From: Actinomadura oligospora ATCC 43269
Lineage (GTDB): Bacteria; Actinomycetota; Actinomycetes; Streptosporangiales; Streptosporangiaceae
Direction: 5' to 3'
Length of the DNA: 64,000 nucleotides
NCBI RefSeq assembly: GCF_000518265.1
Contig: NZ_JADG01000003.1
Location: 806,001 to 870,000, forward strand
Position numbers and translations under genes: made by a program. The stretch's first letter is position 1. Each line of letters opens with the position of its first letter. Of this stretch, positions 41,419 through 50,740 are shown piece after piece. The notes beneath the pieces were generated by a model. The model was not told the DNA's origin. It searched no databases and worked only from the letters and a program-made list of their open reading frames with translations.

Positions 41419-42240
41419 TCAGGACCAGTGGGGCGGGCGGGTGAGGTCGGCCGGGAGGCCGGTGGCGGCGTCGCCGCGTGCCGCGTTGATCTGCGGCTGG
41501 GTGAGGAACAGCGCCGAGGACAGGTCCGCGCCGTTCAGGACGGTCGCGCGGAGGTCCGCCCCCAGCAGGTCGGCGTGGCCGAGGTCGACACCGGTCAGGT
41601 CGGCGCCGATGAGCAGCGCGCCCCGCAGGTCCGCCGCGCGCAGGCCGGTGCGGCGCAGGTCCCGCCCGGTCAGGTCGGCACGGGCGTGATCGGGCGGTCG
41701 CGGGTTCTCGTGGTGGCGGACCAGGCGGCTGGCGGTGCGCAGCAGCTCGGCCGCCGCCGCGTGCAGCGCGGGCAGGTCGGCGGCCAGGAGCGTGTCGGCG
41801 TCCTGGAGGGTGAGGTCGTCCAGCGTGGCGATCATGCCGGTGACCCGGTCGCGGACGGACGCGGCGGGTTGAAGCGCCGCCGCGTGACGCAGGTGCCACA
41901 GCAGTTCGTGCAGGTGCCGCATCACCGGGTACGCGGCGGTCATCACCGGGACGAGCTCGGGGTGGGCGCGCCAGTCACGTCCCCCGAAGGTGTGCTGCGA
42001 CAGCTTCTGCCCCGCGCCCAGGCACTCGTACACCGTGCAGCCGGTGAAACCCCGGTCCCGCAGGCCCGAGTGGACGGTGCAGCGGTGGTCGCCGGCGAGG
42101 TTCGGGCACGGCGTCCCGGCCGGTTTGGTGAGCGCGAAGTCACTCGAACGCGTGAAGGGCAGGGCGAGGCAGCACAGCCCGAAGCACGCGCCGCAGTCGG
42201 CGCGGAGATCATCGGGCTGGGTGCGGGGCGTGGCGGTCAC
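41419..42240 (-). CDS. Pentapeptide-repeat protein with Cys-rich N-terminal domain
   Basis: About 273 residues. The N-terminal half has a Cys cluster (RADCGACFGLCCLALPF, AGTPCPNLAGDHRCTVHSGL, GFTGCTVYECLGAG) suited to a metal or Fe-S site. After a helical middle part come pentapeptide repeats of the A(D/N)LxG type (HARADLTGRDLRRTGLRAAD, LRGALLIGADLTGVDLGHAD, LLGADLRATVLNGADLSSAL) forming a short right-handed beta helix. The start is uncertain: GTG 42240 fits the family, GTG 42273 is open. Function unknown. Confidence 0.83.
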   Translation of the reverse strand: MTATPRTQPDDLRADCGACFGLCCLALPFTRSSDFALTKPAGTPCPNLAGDHRCTVHSGLRDRGFTGCTVYECLGAGQKLSQHTFGGRDWRAHPELVPVMTAAYPVMRHLHELLWHLRHAAALQPAASVRDRVTGMIATLDDLTLQDADTLLAADLPALHAAAAELLRTASRLVRHHENPRPPDHARADLTGRDLRRTGLRAADLRGALLIGADLTGVDLGHADLLGADLRATVLNGADLSSALFLTQPQINAARGDAATGLPADLTRPPHWS

Positions 42241-42406
42241 GGGCGAGCCGATCTTGCGGAGAGGCCGGAGCACTGCGGCCCCGGCGGGCGGACAAGGCAG
42301 GCGGGCGTAGCGGACGGGCGGACCGGGCGGGCACCTGGCGTGGCGCGGGCGGCCAGGCGGGCGGAACGCACGATACGGCGGGTAGGGGCGGCGCGGGGCC
42401 GCTCGT

Positions 42407-43063
42407 TCATTGTGCCTGGTCGGCGGGGGTGAAAAGGGCGCGGGCGAGGCCGTAGGCGCGGGTCAGGTCACCGCCGCGGTAGTCCAGCGCCGCCAGGTCG
42501 GCCAGGTGGTGGTCGGCGTTCACCGCCACGGTGTGCCGCAGGTGCCGGAACAGCGGCGCGTCCGACATCGAGTCCCCGTAGGCCACGCACCGGTCCCGGG
42601 ACACCGCGTGGCGGGCCCGGACCCGGTCGGTGATCGTGACCTTGTCGGCGGGGGTGAGGATGTCGCCGGGCTCCGGCGGCCCGGCCAGGGGCAGCGGCGG
42701 GAACCGGGACGCGACGACCTCGTCGAATCCCAGCGCGAGCAGGTGCCGCGCGAAGAAGTCCGGCGACATCGTGATCACCAGGGAGTGCTCGCCGCGCGTC
42801 CGGATGTCGGCGCAGACCTCGGCGATCCCCTCCAGCCAGGGGCTGGCGGCGTAGGCGGCGGCGACGGTGTCGGCGGTGAGCCGGTCCCGCCAGATGCCGT
42901 ACAGGGACGTGGAGAACGTCCTGGTGTCGATGGCGCCGGACGCGAACCGCGCCTCCAGGTCGTGCAGCTCGGCCTCGGTCCCGGTGTGCCGGGCGATCTG
43001 GAGGCTGGCGGTGGACCCGGTCAGCAGCGTGCCGTCCATGTCGAAAATGTGCAGGATTCCCAC
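42407..43063 (-). CDS. HAD-superfamily phosphatase (subclass IB, SerB-like)
   Basis: About 218 residues: motif I ILHIFDMDGTLLTGSTASLQ, EGIAEVCADIRTRGEHSLVI with motif II Thr/Ser region VITMSPDFFA, motif III Lys in TPADKVTITDRVRARH and motif IV CVAYGDSMSDAPLF. This is the phosphoserine-phosphatase-like group; the actual substrate is unknown. GTG 43063 is taken as start because the nucleophile Asp sits 9 residues after it. Ribosome-site support is poor. Confidence 0.88.
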   Translation of the reverse strand: MGILHIFDMDGTLLTGSTASLQIARHTGTEAELHDLEARFASGAIDTRTFSTSLYGIWRDRLTADTVAAAYAASPWLEGIAEVCADIRTRGEHSLVITMSPDFFARHLLALGFDEVVASRFPPLPLAGPPEPGDILTPADKVTITDRVRARHAVSRDRCVAYGDSMSDAPLFRHLRHTVAVNADHHLADLAALDYRGGDLTRAYGLARALFTPADQAQ

Positions 43064-43100
43064 AAGTCGATCATTGTCGCATTCGCACAGGCGGGGTGCG

Positions 43101-43577
43101 CTACCGGTTTTCGTGGCGGTTCGTCCCACCCCGGTTCTTCTTGTCGCGCGCGGGCCAGAAGACGTACGAGAGGAGGATCGCGCCCCAGATGCCCAGGGGC
43201 CAGGCCGGCCAGTAGTCCTCCAGGTGCCCCTGGCTGATCGACTTGGCGGCCCACAGCACCGTCATGATCACGGCGCCGCCGACCCAGTACAGGATCTCCT
43301 TGCGCCAGCGCAGCCGGTCGGCCGCGCGGCGGGTGGAGGCGGCGACGGCCGCCGCGCGGGCGCCCGCCGTCCGCGACTCGGGCAGGTCGGCGGTGAGAGC
43401 GGCGAGCTCGTCCTGGGTGACCGCGGCCAGCGCCCGGTCCAGACGCGACTGGTACTCGGCGGCGCTCAGGGCGCCGTCGGCCAGCGCGTCGCCGAGGCGC
43501 TCGGCGACGGCGTCGCGGTCCCGGTCACCGGCGCGCAGACCCGGCTGGACGGGCGGCTGTGCGAACGGGCTGCTCAT
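43101..43577 (-). CDS. DUF1707 protein with two membrane helices
   Basis: 158 residues. The SHOCT-like DUF1707 domain (LRAGDRDRDAVAERLGDALA, DGALSAAEYQSRLDRALAAV, LAALTADLP) is followed by two transmembrane helices (EILYWVGGAVIMTVLWAAK and YWPAWPLGIWGAILLSYVFW), the 2TM domain. CAGGAGAG precedes the ATG. Such proteins are small actinobacterial membrane proteins of unknown function, possibly oligomerising through the DUF1707 head. Confidence 0.88.
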   Translation of the reverse strand: MSSPFAQPPVQPGLRAGDRDRDAVAERLGDALADGALSAAEYQSRLDRALAAVTQDELAALTADLPESRTAGARAAAVAASTRRAADRLRWRKEILYWVGGAVIMTVLWAAKSISQGHLEDYWPAWPLGIWGAILLSYVFWPARDKKNRGGTNRHENR

Positions 43578-43850
43578 GAGATCTCTCCTGCGTGGACGGC
43601 TGCTTCCAGTGTCACGCGGCCGGGACCGCGCGGGCATCGTCGGCGGTGACGAACCGCGCGTACCACTTTCGATGTAGGCCGGGCCGATCCGGCAGGAATC
43701 CGGCCCTAGACGACGCAGGTGGCAATGCTCTGAACCGTACGTGAACCCTCCCGGTCTGTTAGATGATCAGTATCCGTCCCGGGACGCTTCCGCCCCCGGG
43801 ATCGCGCCGTTCCCGCCCCGGGGACGGCGCGCCGGACGTGGAGGGGGAGC

Positions 43851-44675
43851 ATGCGAGCACCGGGTTTCAGCGCCGACTGGTACCAGGCCGTCACCGAGTT
43901 CGCGCACGGGACACCCGGCTGGGTGCACACCGGCGCGGAGGTCGGCACGGACGCGGGCCTGCTGGCGTTCGCCGCGCTGTTCGCCGCCGGCTGGTGGCGG
44001 GCCCGGACCCGCGACGGCCGGGCGATGGCCCTGGCCCTGCTCGCCCCGGTCGCGATGGTCTGCGCCTACCTGGTCAGCTCCAACGTCAAGGACGTCCTGC
44101 AGGAGGAACGGCCCTGCCGCGCCGTGCCGCACGCGATGAACATCGCCGCCTGCCCCGCGCCCGGCGACTGGTCGTTCCCCAGCAACCACGCGACGATCGC
44201 CGCCGGGGCCGCCGCGGGCCTGCTGGTGGCCTGGCGCGCACTGGCCCCCTGGGTCCTGTCGCTGGCGGTCCTCGAGGCGTTCTCCCGGGTGTTCGTCGGC
44301 GTGCACTACCCGCACGACGTCGCCGTCGGGCTCCTGGTCGGCCTCGCCGTCGCGACGGCCGTGTCGCTGCTCGCGGCCAGGCTCGTCACACCGCTGGTGG
44401 ACCGGCTGCGCGCGTGGGGCCCGGTCGGGCCGCTCGTCCTCGGAACCCCCGCCGCGACGCCTGCGCCCGCCTACGCGGGCGGCCCCGGACACGGCGGGTT
44501 CGGCGGCCCTGCGGACGTCCCGGTGGCGGGACGCTCCCACCCGGTGGGCTCCCGGCCTCCCATGCCCGCCCCGGCCGACGCGGCCGTGACCGTCCCGGAC
44601 CTTCCCGTGCTGGACGCCCAGGGCCGCCCGTCCCCGGCCCCCGGTTCCGCACCCGGGCGTCACCGCCGCGGCTGA
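43851..44675 (+). CDS. PAP2-family membrane phosphatase
   Basis: 274 residues with about five helices. The three PAP2 signatures are KDVLQEERPC (KxxxxxxRP), WSFPSNHATIAAG (PSGH-type) and SRVFVGVHYPHDVAVGLLVG (SRxxxxxHxxxD). It should dephosphorylate a lipid pyrophosphate such as undecaprenyl-PP or phosphatidic acid at the outer face of the membrane. A 75-residue Pro/Gly/Ala-rich tail follows. GGAGGGGGAGC precedes the ATG. A strong terminator closes the unit. Confidence 0.92.
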   Translation: MRAPGFSADWYQAVTEFAHGTPGWVHTGAEVGTDAGLLAFAALFAAGWWRARTRDGRAMALALLAPVAMVCAYLVSSNVKDVLQEERPCRAVPHAMNIAACPAPGDWSFPSNHATIAAGAAAGLLVAWRALAPWVLSLAVLEAFSRVFVGVHYPHDVAVGLLVGLAVATAVSLLAARLVTPLVDRLRAWGPVGPLVLGTPAATPAPAYAGGPGHGGFGGPADVPVAGRSHPVGSRPPMPAPADAAVTVPDLPVLDAQGRPSPAPGSAPGRHRRG

Positions 44676-44698
44676 AACCCTCCGCGCACCCGCCGCAG

Positions 44699-44738
44699 CC
44701 GTCCGAGGCGTCCGACTGGACACCTCGGACGGTTCTCG
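44699..44738. terminator. Rho-independent terminator after PAP2 gene
   Basis: CCGTCCGAGG (44699-44708) pairs perfectly with CCTCGGACGG (44723-44732), followed by TTCTCGTTT. It lies between convergent PAP2 (plus) and YigZ (minus) genes. Confidence 0.8.
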
Positions 44739-44815
44739 TTTGAAGGCACGGCTTCGCAGACGGACGACGTTCGGAGATGCGTCGCGCGGAACCGTGGCGG
44801 AAGGCTGCGGCGCGG

Positions 44816-45454
44816 CTACGGGGTGACGGGGACTTCGCTGTGGCCGGTCCCGACCGTGCGCAGGCGCGCCTGCCCGGCGGTGACCTCCGCGGCCCACGCG
44901 GTGAAATCGTCCAGGCCGTCCGACGGCACCGACACCTCGGCGTGGACGGCGTCGCCGTAGCGGACGTCGTCCGGCTGCGGGCCGTGCGCGTGCAGGTCGC
45001 CGAGGAACCGTCCGGCCAACGCGTGGTCCACGGTCACCTCCACGCGCGTCACCGGACGCAGCTCCACCACGCCGACCGCGTCGACGGCCTCCGACACCGC
45101 CTGCGAATACGCGCGGACCAGGCCGCCCGCGCCGAGCTTCACACCCCCGAAGTAGCGGGTGACGACGGCGGCCGTCCCGGTCAGGCCGCGCCGGACCAGC
45201 ACCTCCAGCATCGGGATCCCCGCCGTCCCGGCCGGTTCGCCGTCGTCGCTGCTCTTGGTCAGCTCACCGAACTCCCCCACCACGTACGCCGAGCAGTTGT
45301 GCGTGGCGTCGCGGTGCGCGCGTTTCTGCGCCGCGACGAACGCCGCCGCCTCCGCCTCGTCGGCGACCCGCGCGAGCGTGCACAGGAACCGGGAACGGCG
45401 GATCTCCAGCTCGTGCGAGCCGGACGCGGCGATCATGCGCATGGCGGCGGACAT
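44816..45454 (-). CDS. yigZ: IMPACT/YigZ-family protein
   Basis: 212 residues: SRFLCTLARVADEAEAAAFV, HRDATHNCSAYVVGEFGELT, SSDDGEPAGTAGIPMLEVLV, VVTRYFGGVKLGAGGLVRAY, then the UPF0029 C-terminal ferredoxin-like domain. The DDGEPAGTAG motif is diagnostic of the family, which is linked to translation and stress through homology with yeast Yih1 and mammalian IMPACT. Cytoplasmic. It is convergent with PAP2 and follows the HAD-IIA gene at 26 bp. Confidence 0.92.
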   Translation of the reverse strand: MSAAMRMIAASGSHELEIRRSRFLCTLARVADEAEAAAFVAAQKRAHRDATHNCSAYVVGEFGELTKSSDDGEPAGTAGIPMLEVLVRRGLTGTAAVVTRYFGGVKLGAGGLVRAYSQAVSEAVDAVGVVELRPVTRVEVTVDHALAGRFLGDLHAHGPQPDDVRYGDAVHAEVSVPSDGLDDFTAWAAEVTAGQARLRTVGTGHSEVPVTP

Positions 45455-45479
45455 GTGACGGCTCGGGGCGGGCGCCCCG

Positions 45480-46304
45480 TCAGGCCCCCGACCCGGAACC
45501 GGCGGCGCCGGGCTCGCGGGCGGGCGCGACCATGTCGACGACGTCGGCGATCGACGGCACCACGTGCGACGGACGGAACGGGAACCGGTCCACCTCGTCC
45601 TTCCGCGTCACCCCCGACAGCACCAGGATCGTCTCCAGGCCCGCCTCCACGCCCGCGCGGACGTCGGTGTCCATCCGGTCGCCGATCATCACCGTCGACT
45701 CGCTGTGCCCGCCGACCCGGTTCAGCGCCGTCCGCATCATCAGCGGGTTCGGCTTCCCCACGAAGTACGGCTCGACCCCGGTCGCCCGCGTGATCATCGC
45801 GGCGACCGCGCCCGTCGCGGGCAGCGACCCCTCCGTGGACGGCCCGATCGGGTCGGGGTTGGTCGCGATGAACCGCGCGCCGCGCTCGATCAGCCGGATC
45901 GCCCGCGTGATCGAGGAGAAGCTGTAGGTGCGGGTCTCCCCCAGCACCACGTAGTCGGGGTTCAGGTCCGTCAGCACGTACCCGGCCTCGTGCAGCGCCG
46001 TCGTCAGGCCCGCCTCGCCGATCACGTACGCCGACCCGTTGGGCCGCTGGTCCGACAGGAACTGCGCGGTCGCGAGCGCCGACGTCCAGATCGCGTCCTC
46101 GGCGACCGGCAGCCCCAGCGCGTGCAGCCGGGCCGACAGGTCACGCGGCGTGTAGATGGAGTTGTTCGTCAGCACCAGGAACCGCTTGCCGGAGGCGGTC
46201 AGCCGCCTCAGGAACTCGTCCGCGCCGGGGATCGGGTGACCCTCGTGCACCAGGACCCCGTCCATGTCCGTCAGCCACGACTCGATCGGCCTGCGCTCGC
46301 TCAT
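45480..46304 (-). CDS. HAD-IIA family phosphatase (NagD/Pgp-like)
   Basis: 274 residues: [20 protein letters not shown] (motif I), [15 protein letters not shown] (motif II), the C2 cap domain, [18 protein letters not shown] (motif III) and [20 protein letters not shown] (motif IV). This is the sugar-phosphate or nucleotide phosphatase group (NagD, PNPase-like). The start [10 protein letters not shown] is used; an in-frame ATG nine bases upstream is possible. Probably co-transcribed with YigZ. Confidence 0.92.
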   Translation of the reverse strand: MSERRPIESWLTDMDGVLVHEGHPIPGADEFLRRLTASGKRFLVLTNNSIYTPRDLSARLHALGLPVAEDAIWTSALATAQFLSDQRPNGSAYVIGEAGLTTALHEAGYVLTDLNPDYVVLGETRTYSFSSITRAIRLIERGARFIATNPDPIGPSTEGSLPATGAVAAMITRATGVEPYFVGKPNPLMMRTALNRVGGHSESTVMIGDRMDTDVRAGVEAGLETILVLSGVTRKDEVDRFPFRPSHVVPSIADVVDMVAPAREPGAAGSGSGA

Positions 46305-46391
46305 ACCGATCATTGTCGCAGCCCATCGGGGTGTTTCGCGCAACACCCCGCCCCCGCCCCGAGGCGATCCGGGGGCGGCTACGGTGGCGGG

Positions 46392-46820
46392 GTGAGCGAT
46401 CATGAACTGCGCACCGGAACCGACATCCGCCAGATCGACCCGCCCGGCCTCCCCGCCGGCCCCGGATACAGCCACGGCGTCTCCGTCGAGGTGCCCGGAC
46501 GGCTCGTCCTGGTGAGCGGACAGGTCCCGGTCGACGCGTCGGGCGCCGTCGTCGGCCGCGACGACCTGGCCGCCCAGACCCGCCAGGTGTTCCGCAACGT
46601 CCAGACCGTCCTCACCGACGCGGGGGCGTCCTGGGAGCACGTGGTGAAACTCGGCTACTTCCTGCGGGACGCCCACGGCGTCGGGACCGTCCGGGAGGTC
46701 CGCGCCGAGTTCGTCCCCGAGCACGTCACACCCGCCGCGACCCTCGTGGGGGTGTCGCGGCTGGTGCGCGAGGAGTTCCTCGTCGAGATCGACGCGATGG
46801 CGGTCGTCCCGATCCGCTGA
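46392..46820 (+). CDS. RidA/YjgF-family enamine/imine deaminase
   Basis: 142 residues: [80 protein letters not shown] and [20 protein letters not shown]. The family forms trimers and hydrolyses reactive enamines and imines; here the active-site Arg region reads TPAATLVGV instead of the archetypal RxxV, so it belongs to a divergent subgroup. GTG start with a weak GGCGGGG upstream. Confidence 0.9.
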   Translation: MSDHELRTGTDIRQIDPPGLPAGPGYSHGVSVEVPGRLVLVSGQVPVDASGAVVGRDDLAAQTRQVFRNVQTVLTDAGASWEHVVKLGYFLRDAHGVGTVREVRAEFVPEHVTPAATLVGVSRLVREEFLVEIDAMAVVPIR

Positions 46821-46924
46821 CCGGCCGGCCGGGCGCCTCGGTCGGCGAAGCGGGACGACCGCGACGCCCGGGACGGACGGGCGCGGGCGGCAGGCGTGGG
46901 CGGCAGCGGCCCGCGCGCGGCCGG

Positions 46925-48874
46925 TCACGGTGAGCCGGTGGGTTCCCTCGGGGTGGCCGGGGCGGCGATCGCGGCCGGGGCGTCGAGCGCGGCGGCCAGG
47001 TCGGCGACGCGTCCGCCGAGACGGTCCCCGACCTCGCGGCGCCCGGCCCACACCCGCTCCAGCAGCCCCGGACCGGCGACGCCATGCTCCAGCAGCAGCG
47101 CGGCGCGACGCTCGATCCAGTCCAGCCCGTACTGGCGCAGCAGAGGCTCCAGCAGCCCGGCCGCCTCGGCCGGGACGTCGCGCGACGCCTCGTCCACGAT
47201 CCGCAGGACGATCCCGTCGGCGGCGACCCGCGACGTGGCGGCGGCGAGCGTCAGGTTGTCGTTCCACGCGGTGAACACCGCGCCCGCGTCGTCCGCGTCC
47301 TCGATGGCGGTGCGGGCGGCGAGACGGGACGCCAAGGCGCGTTCCAGCGACGCCGCCAGGGTCCGGCACATCGCCGGGGACCCGAACTCCCCGCCCTCCT
47401 CCGGCAACGGATCGGGCGCGGCGGGCGGCTCGGCGGCCAGCGCGCGGGCCGTGTCGAACAGGATCAGCTCGTTGTCGCCGCCCGCGTTCTGGTAGGCGTG
47501 CGCCAGCCCCCGGTACCCGTTCAGGCGGTTGGACGCCGCGAACCCCGGCGCGCCCGCGTGCACCCGGCACGCGCCCACCACGTCCTGGGCATGCTCGGTC
47601 ACGGCCGCCTTCAGCAACGCCAGGTCGCGGTCCACCGCCGACCACGGCGCCCACGCCGCGCCACCCGTCCCCGCGCTGGACGGCGGCGCGCTGGACGGCG
47701 GCGCCGCCGGGGCGCGGCCGAGCGGACGCGGGCCCTTCACCCGGTCGGCGACCAGCGTCAGCGCGTACGCCGACGCCAGCGCGCCGAGCATCGCCTCACG
47801 CTGGTTGCGGTAGTCCCCCAGCGGACGGCGCGGAGCGAGCCGTCCGAGGGTGGCGCGCCCGGCGGTGTGCGCGACGAGCGTGACGGCCGAGGCGCGCGCG
47901 AGCGCCGCGCACGCCGACACCACCGCCCGCCACACCGGCGGCGCGATCCCCATCGACCGGACCAGCCGCTCGCCCGGCCCGCCGGCCGGGTCGTGGAAAC
48001 CGCCGTCCGGGTCCAGGCGCGCTCCGTCCGACAGCCACGCCTCGAACGGCACCCGCATCTCGGTTAGGGCGACCGCCCCGTAGTCCACCATCAGCCCGAA
48101 GGTGTCGGGCGCGGGCGTGATCCGCACCCCGGGCGGCGTCGAGCCGTCCGCGGCGCGCAGCGGGACGGCGAACACGAACACGCCCCGTTCCCGTCCGCCG
48201 TGCACCAGGGTGGCGTACACGGCGGCGACCTTCGGCACCCGCGGATGCGCGGTGTTGGTGGGGAACTTCGCGGCGGCCGCGTCCGGCGTGGTCAGCACGA
48301 ACCCGCCCGTCTCCGGGTCGTGCCGGGCCAGCGTCCGAGGCGACAGGTGGCTGTTGCTGCGGCCGATCTCGGTCATCAGCAGCGTCCCCGCCGCCTCCAT
48401 CGACTCCAGCGCCTCCCGGGCCGGGAGCGGACCTTGCCCGTCCTGCGGAGTGAACCTCACGATCGGGCCGAGCGCGAGCGTGTAGTGCAGCATCAGCACG
48501 TGGAACAGCGCCGGATCGGCGACCGCGCAGCGCTCCAGCAGCCCGCACAGCAGCGGCGGATCGTCCAGCAGGTCCGGGGCGGGCGGCGCGGCCAGGCCCG
48601 CCGCCCGCATCCGCCGGTAGGTCTCGCCCTGCCGCTGCGACAGGGTCAGCCCGTCGGGATAGCCGAAGAACGCCGCCGGGACCGCCTCGGCGATCATCAG
48701 CCGCTCCTTGGCCTCGAGCCTGCCCTCCGGGACGGTGCCGCGCATCCAGCCGCGCAACGCGACCGCGTCGGACGGCGGCTCCGCCGGTGCCGCGTCCGGC
48801 TCGAACGCCACCGTGAACGGATCACCGGAACCAGAGCGCTCAGAAGCCTCGGAGGGATCGGACGGTCGGGTCAT
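46925..48874 (-). CDS. Acyl-CoA oxidase / dehydrogenase-like flavoprotein
   Basis: 649 residues of the large acyl-CoA oxidase type: [20 protein letters not shown] (FAD-facing strand), [57 protein letters not shown], then C-terminal helices with [20 protein letters not shown] and [18 protein letters not shown]. The GDNEL motif corresponds to the catalytic-Glu/FAD region of acyl-CoA oxidases. AGGAG precedes ATG 48874. It would introduce a trans-2 double bond in an acyl thioester. It neighbours an acyltransferase and a KAS III gene, suggesting a small acyl-modifying pathway. Confidence 0.87.
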   Translation of the reverse strand: MTRPSDPSEASERSGSGDPFTVAFEPDAAPAEPPSDAVALRGWMRGTVPEGRLEAKERLMIAEAVPAAFFGYPDGLTLSQRQGETYRRMRAAGLAAPPAPDLLDDPPLLCGLLERCAVADPALFHVLMLHYTLALGPIVRFTPQDGQGPLPAREALESMEAAGTLLMTEIGRSNSHLSPRTLARHDPETGGFVLTTPDAAAAKFPTNTAHPRVPKVAAVYATLVHGGRERGVFVFAVPLRAADGSTPPGVRITPAPDTFGLMVDYGAVALTEMRVPFEAWLSDGARLDPDGGFHDPAGGPGERLVRSMGIAPPVWRAVVSACAALARASAVTLVAHTAGRATLGRLAPRRPLGDYRNQREAMLGALASAYALTLVADRVKGPRPLGRAPAAPPSSAPPSSAGTGGAAWAPWSAVDRDLALLKAAVTEHAQDVVGACRVHAGAPGFAASNRLNGYRGLAHAYQNAGGDNELILFDTARALAAEPPAAPDPLPEEGGEFGSPAMCRTLAASLERALASRLAARTAIEDADDAGAVFTAWNDNLTLAAATSRVAADGIVLRIVDEASRDVPAEAAGLLEPLLRQYGLDWIERRAALLLEHGVAGPGLLERVWAGRREVGDRLGGRVADLAAALDAPAAIAAPATPREPTGSP

Positions 48875-49077
48875 GGGGGTGCTCCTGTCGCGACACGAAA
48901 CCGAACAGAACCTTGCGGACGAGGACGGGCAAGACGACGGAGGGCGCGCGGACGGAGCGGTCCAACCGGCGGCCACCACGAACGGACGCCGGGTGCGGCC
49001 GAGGACGCGTCGGGGCGGCGCTGTACCGGGGTGCCGGGGCGTGTGGACCAGGGCGGACGTTCCGTCCGCGCAGGGGA

Positions 49078-50463
49078 TCAGGCGTCCCTGGCCTCCCCGC
49101 TCGACCGGGCGGGCGGACGCGTCGGCACCGGAGCGGACTCCGACCGGACCTCCGGTGCGGACTTGCCGACCGGCGGCTTGCCCCCCGGACGCGGACGCTC
49201 CCGCAGCGGCGCGACCGTCGCGACGTCCGGGACGGTCAGCCGCGCGCACCGGCACAACGCGTCGCCCGCGCCCGCCTCCACGAACACCGTCGCGCCCGCC
49301 TTGGCGACCTCGACCAACGTGTCGGGCAGCCGGACGGGCAGCACGATGCAGTCCGCGAGCGCCCGGTGCAGATCGTCGTCGTCGCGGTAGGCGCGGCCCC
49401 GCACCGGCGAGTGCACGGCCGTCTCCAGCGGGCGCTGCGGGAACTGCCGGATCGTCTCGTACCACTCGTGGTCGGCCCCGGCCATCGCCGGATGGTGCGA
49501 CAGGTACGGGACGGCCAGCCGGACCGCCTTCACGCCCCGGTCGCGCGCCGTGTCCAGCACCGCGTCCAGCTCGGCGTCCGGGCCGGACACGACCGTGGCG
49601 GACGGCGCGTTCAGGCACGCCACCACCACCTCCCCCCACGCCGCCGACCGCGTGCCGACGCGTCCGCCGGGAAGGACCCGGTGCGCGTCGGCGGCCGGCC
49701 CCGGCTCCTGGGCCTCCCGCGCCTCGCGCGCGCGGCGCGCGGCCTCGGCGATGAGGGCGCGGGTGTCGTCCTCGGTGGCCTCCAGCAGGCCCATCCCGCC
49801 GCCCGCGCCGCGCCGCGTCAGGACGTCCACCAGCGTGAACGCCATGCGCGCGCCGTCGCTGATGGAGAACGCGCCCGCGCACACCAGCGCGGCGATCTCG
49901 CCGAAGCTCTGCCCGACCGCGAACGCCGGGACGACCCCGGACGCGCGCAGCACCCGGTCGACCGCGACCGACGCGGTGTAGGCGGCCAGCTGCGGGACCC
50001 CGGGTGTGCGGGCCGCGGTCCGGTAGGTGTCGGGCTCGTCCAGCAGGATCCGCCGCATCGACGGCCACCCGCCACCGGGGCCGTCCTGTCCTGCGGGCGT
50101 GTCCGGTGCCGTGCGGGCGTGCTCGCCGGTACGGGTTTCCTCGCCTGTGGGGGTGTCCTTGTTCGTGCGGTGGTCCGTGTCTGTGGGGTTGTCGCCGGTG
50201 CGGTCGCCGTTTGTTGTGCGGCCTTCCTTGTGTGCGGGGCTGCCGGGTTCGGGGGCGGACGGCGGGGAGGGGACGCCGGGCGGCGGGAGCGCCTCGGCGA
50301 CGGCGTCGAGCACGTCGCCGACGACGCGGGCGGCGGCCGGGCCGGTCGCGGCCAGGGCGCGCAGGTCGGGCGCGCCGGCGGCGCCGGTGCCGGGGAACAG
50401 GAACGCGCGGACCTCGTCGGGATCTTCGAGTCGCGAGGCCCACGGGGGCGGGGCGTCGGTCAC
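49078..50463 (-). CDS. Malonyl-CoA:ACP transacylase-like acyltransferase
   Basis: 461 residues of the FabD/AT fold: RAFLFPGTGAAGAPDLRALA, FAVGQSFGEIAALVCAGAFS (nucleophile motif GQSFG), SATVVSGPDAELDAVLDTAR, VPYLSHHPAMAGADHEWYET with the catalytic His, and VFVEAGAGDALCRCARL. An insertion of about 50 residues rich in Thr, Asp, Gly and Glu (residues about 70-125) separates the first strand from the core and is unusual. TAGGAG precedes GTG 50463. It should load an acyl group on a carrier protein or CoA; no carrier gene is present in the window. Confidence 0.87.
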   Translation of the reverse strand: MTDAPPPWASRLEDPDEVRAFLFPGTGAAGAPDLRALAATGPAAARVVGDVLDAVAEALPPPGVPSPPSAPEPGSPAHKEGRTTNGDRTGDNPTDTDHRTNKDTPTGEETRTGEHARTAPDTPAGQDGPGGGWPSMRRILLDEPDTYRTAARTPGVPQLAAYTASVAVDRVLRASGVVPAFAVGQSFGEIAALVCAGAFSISDGARMAFTLVDVLTRRGAGGGMGLLEATEDDTRALIAEAARRAREAREAQEPGPAADAHRVLPGGRVGTRSAAWGEVVVACLNAPSATVVSGPDAELDAVLDTARDRGVKAVRLAVPYLSHHPAMAGADHEWYETIRQFPQRPLETAVHSPVRGRAYRDDDDLHRALADCIVLPVRLPDTLVEVAKAGATVFVEAGAGDALCRCARLTVPDVATVAPLRERPRPGGKPPVGKSAPEVRSESAPVPTRPPARSSGEARDA

Positions 50464-50740
50464 TCCGCACTCCTAACCGGGAAGGCACACTTCCACTTCT
50501 CGACGGACAAACGCCATACAAGAACTAGATATGGAAAGCGGATCGCGAAATGGGATTATTCACTCATGGAATCGGGGCGCCGACAAGCGCCTTCCCGCCG
50601 ATCGAGAGGGTGGTCACCGCAGGACGACCGAACGGTCACCCCGAGTGAAAGGATGAACGGCAACAAATCACAACAAAAGCCGCGCCGCACCACAACCACC
50701 GAAATCCGGCCCTCCCCGGCCGGATGTGGGGAGAAACGAC
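50464..50740. promoter_or_regulatory. Divergent promoter region of the acyl cluster
   Basis: 277 bp between the acyltransferase (minus) and KAS III (plus), much less GC-rich than the flanking genes (for example around 50510-50570 and 50650-50700, with repeated CAACAAA). It must hold both promoters. No clear palindrome was found. Confidence 0.5.
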
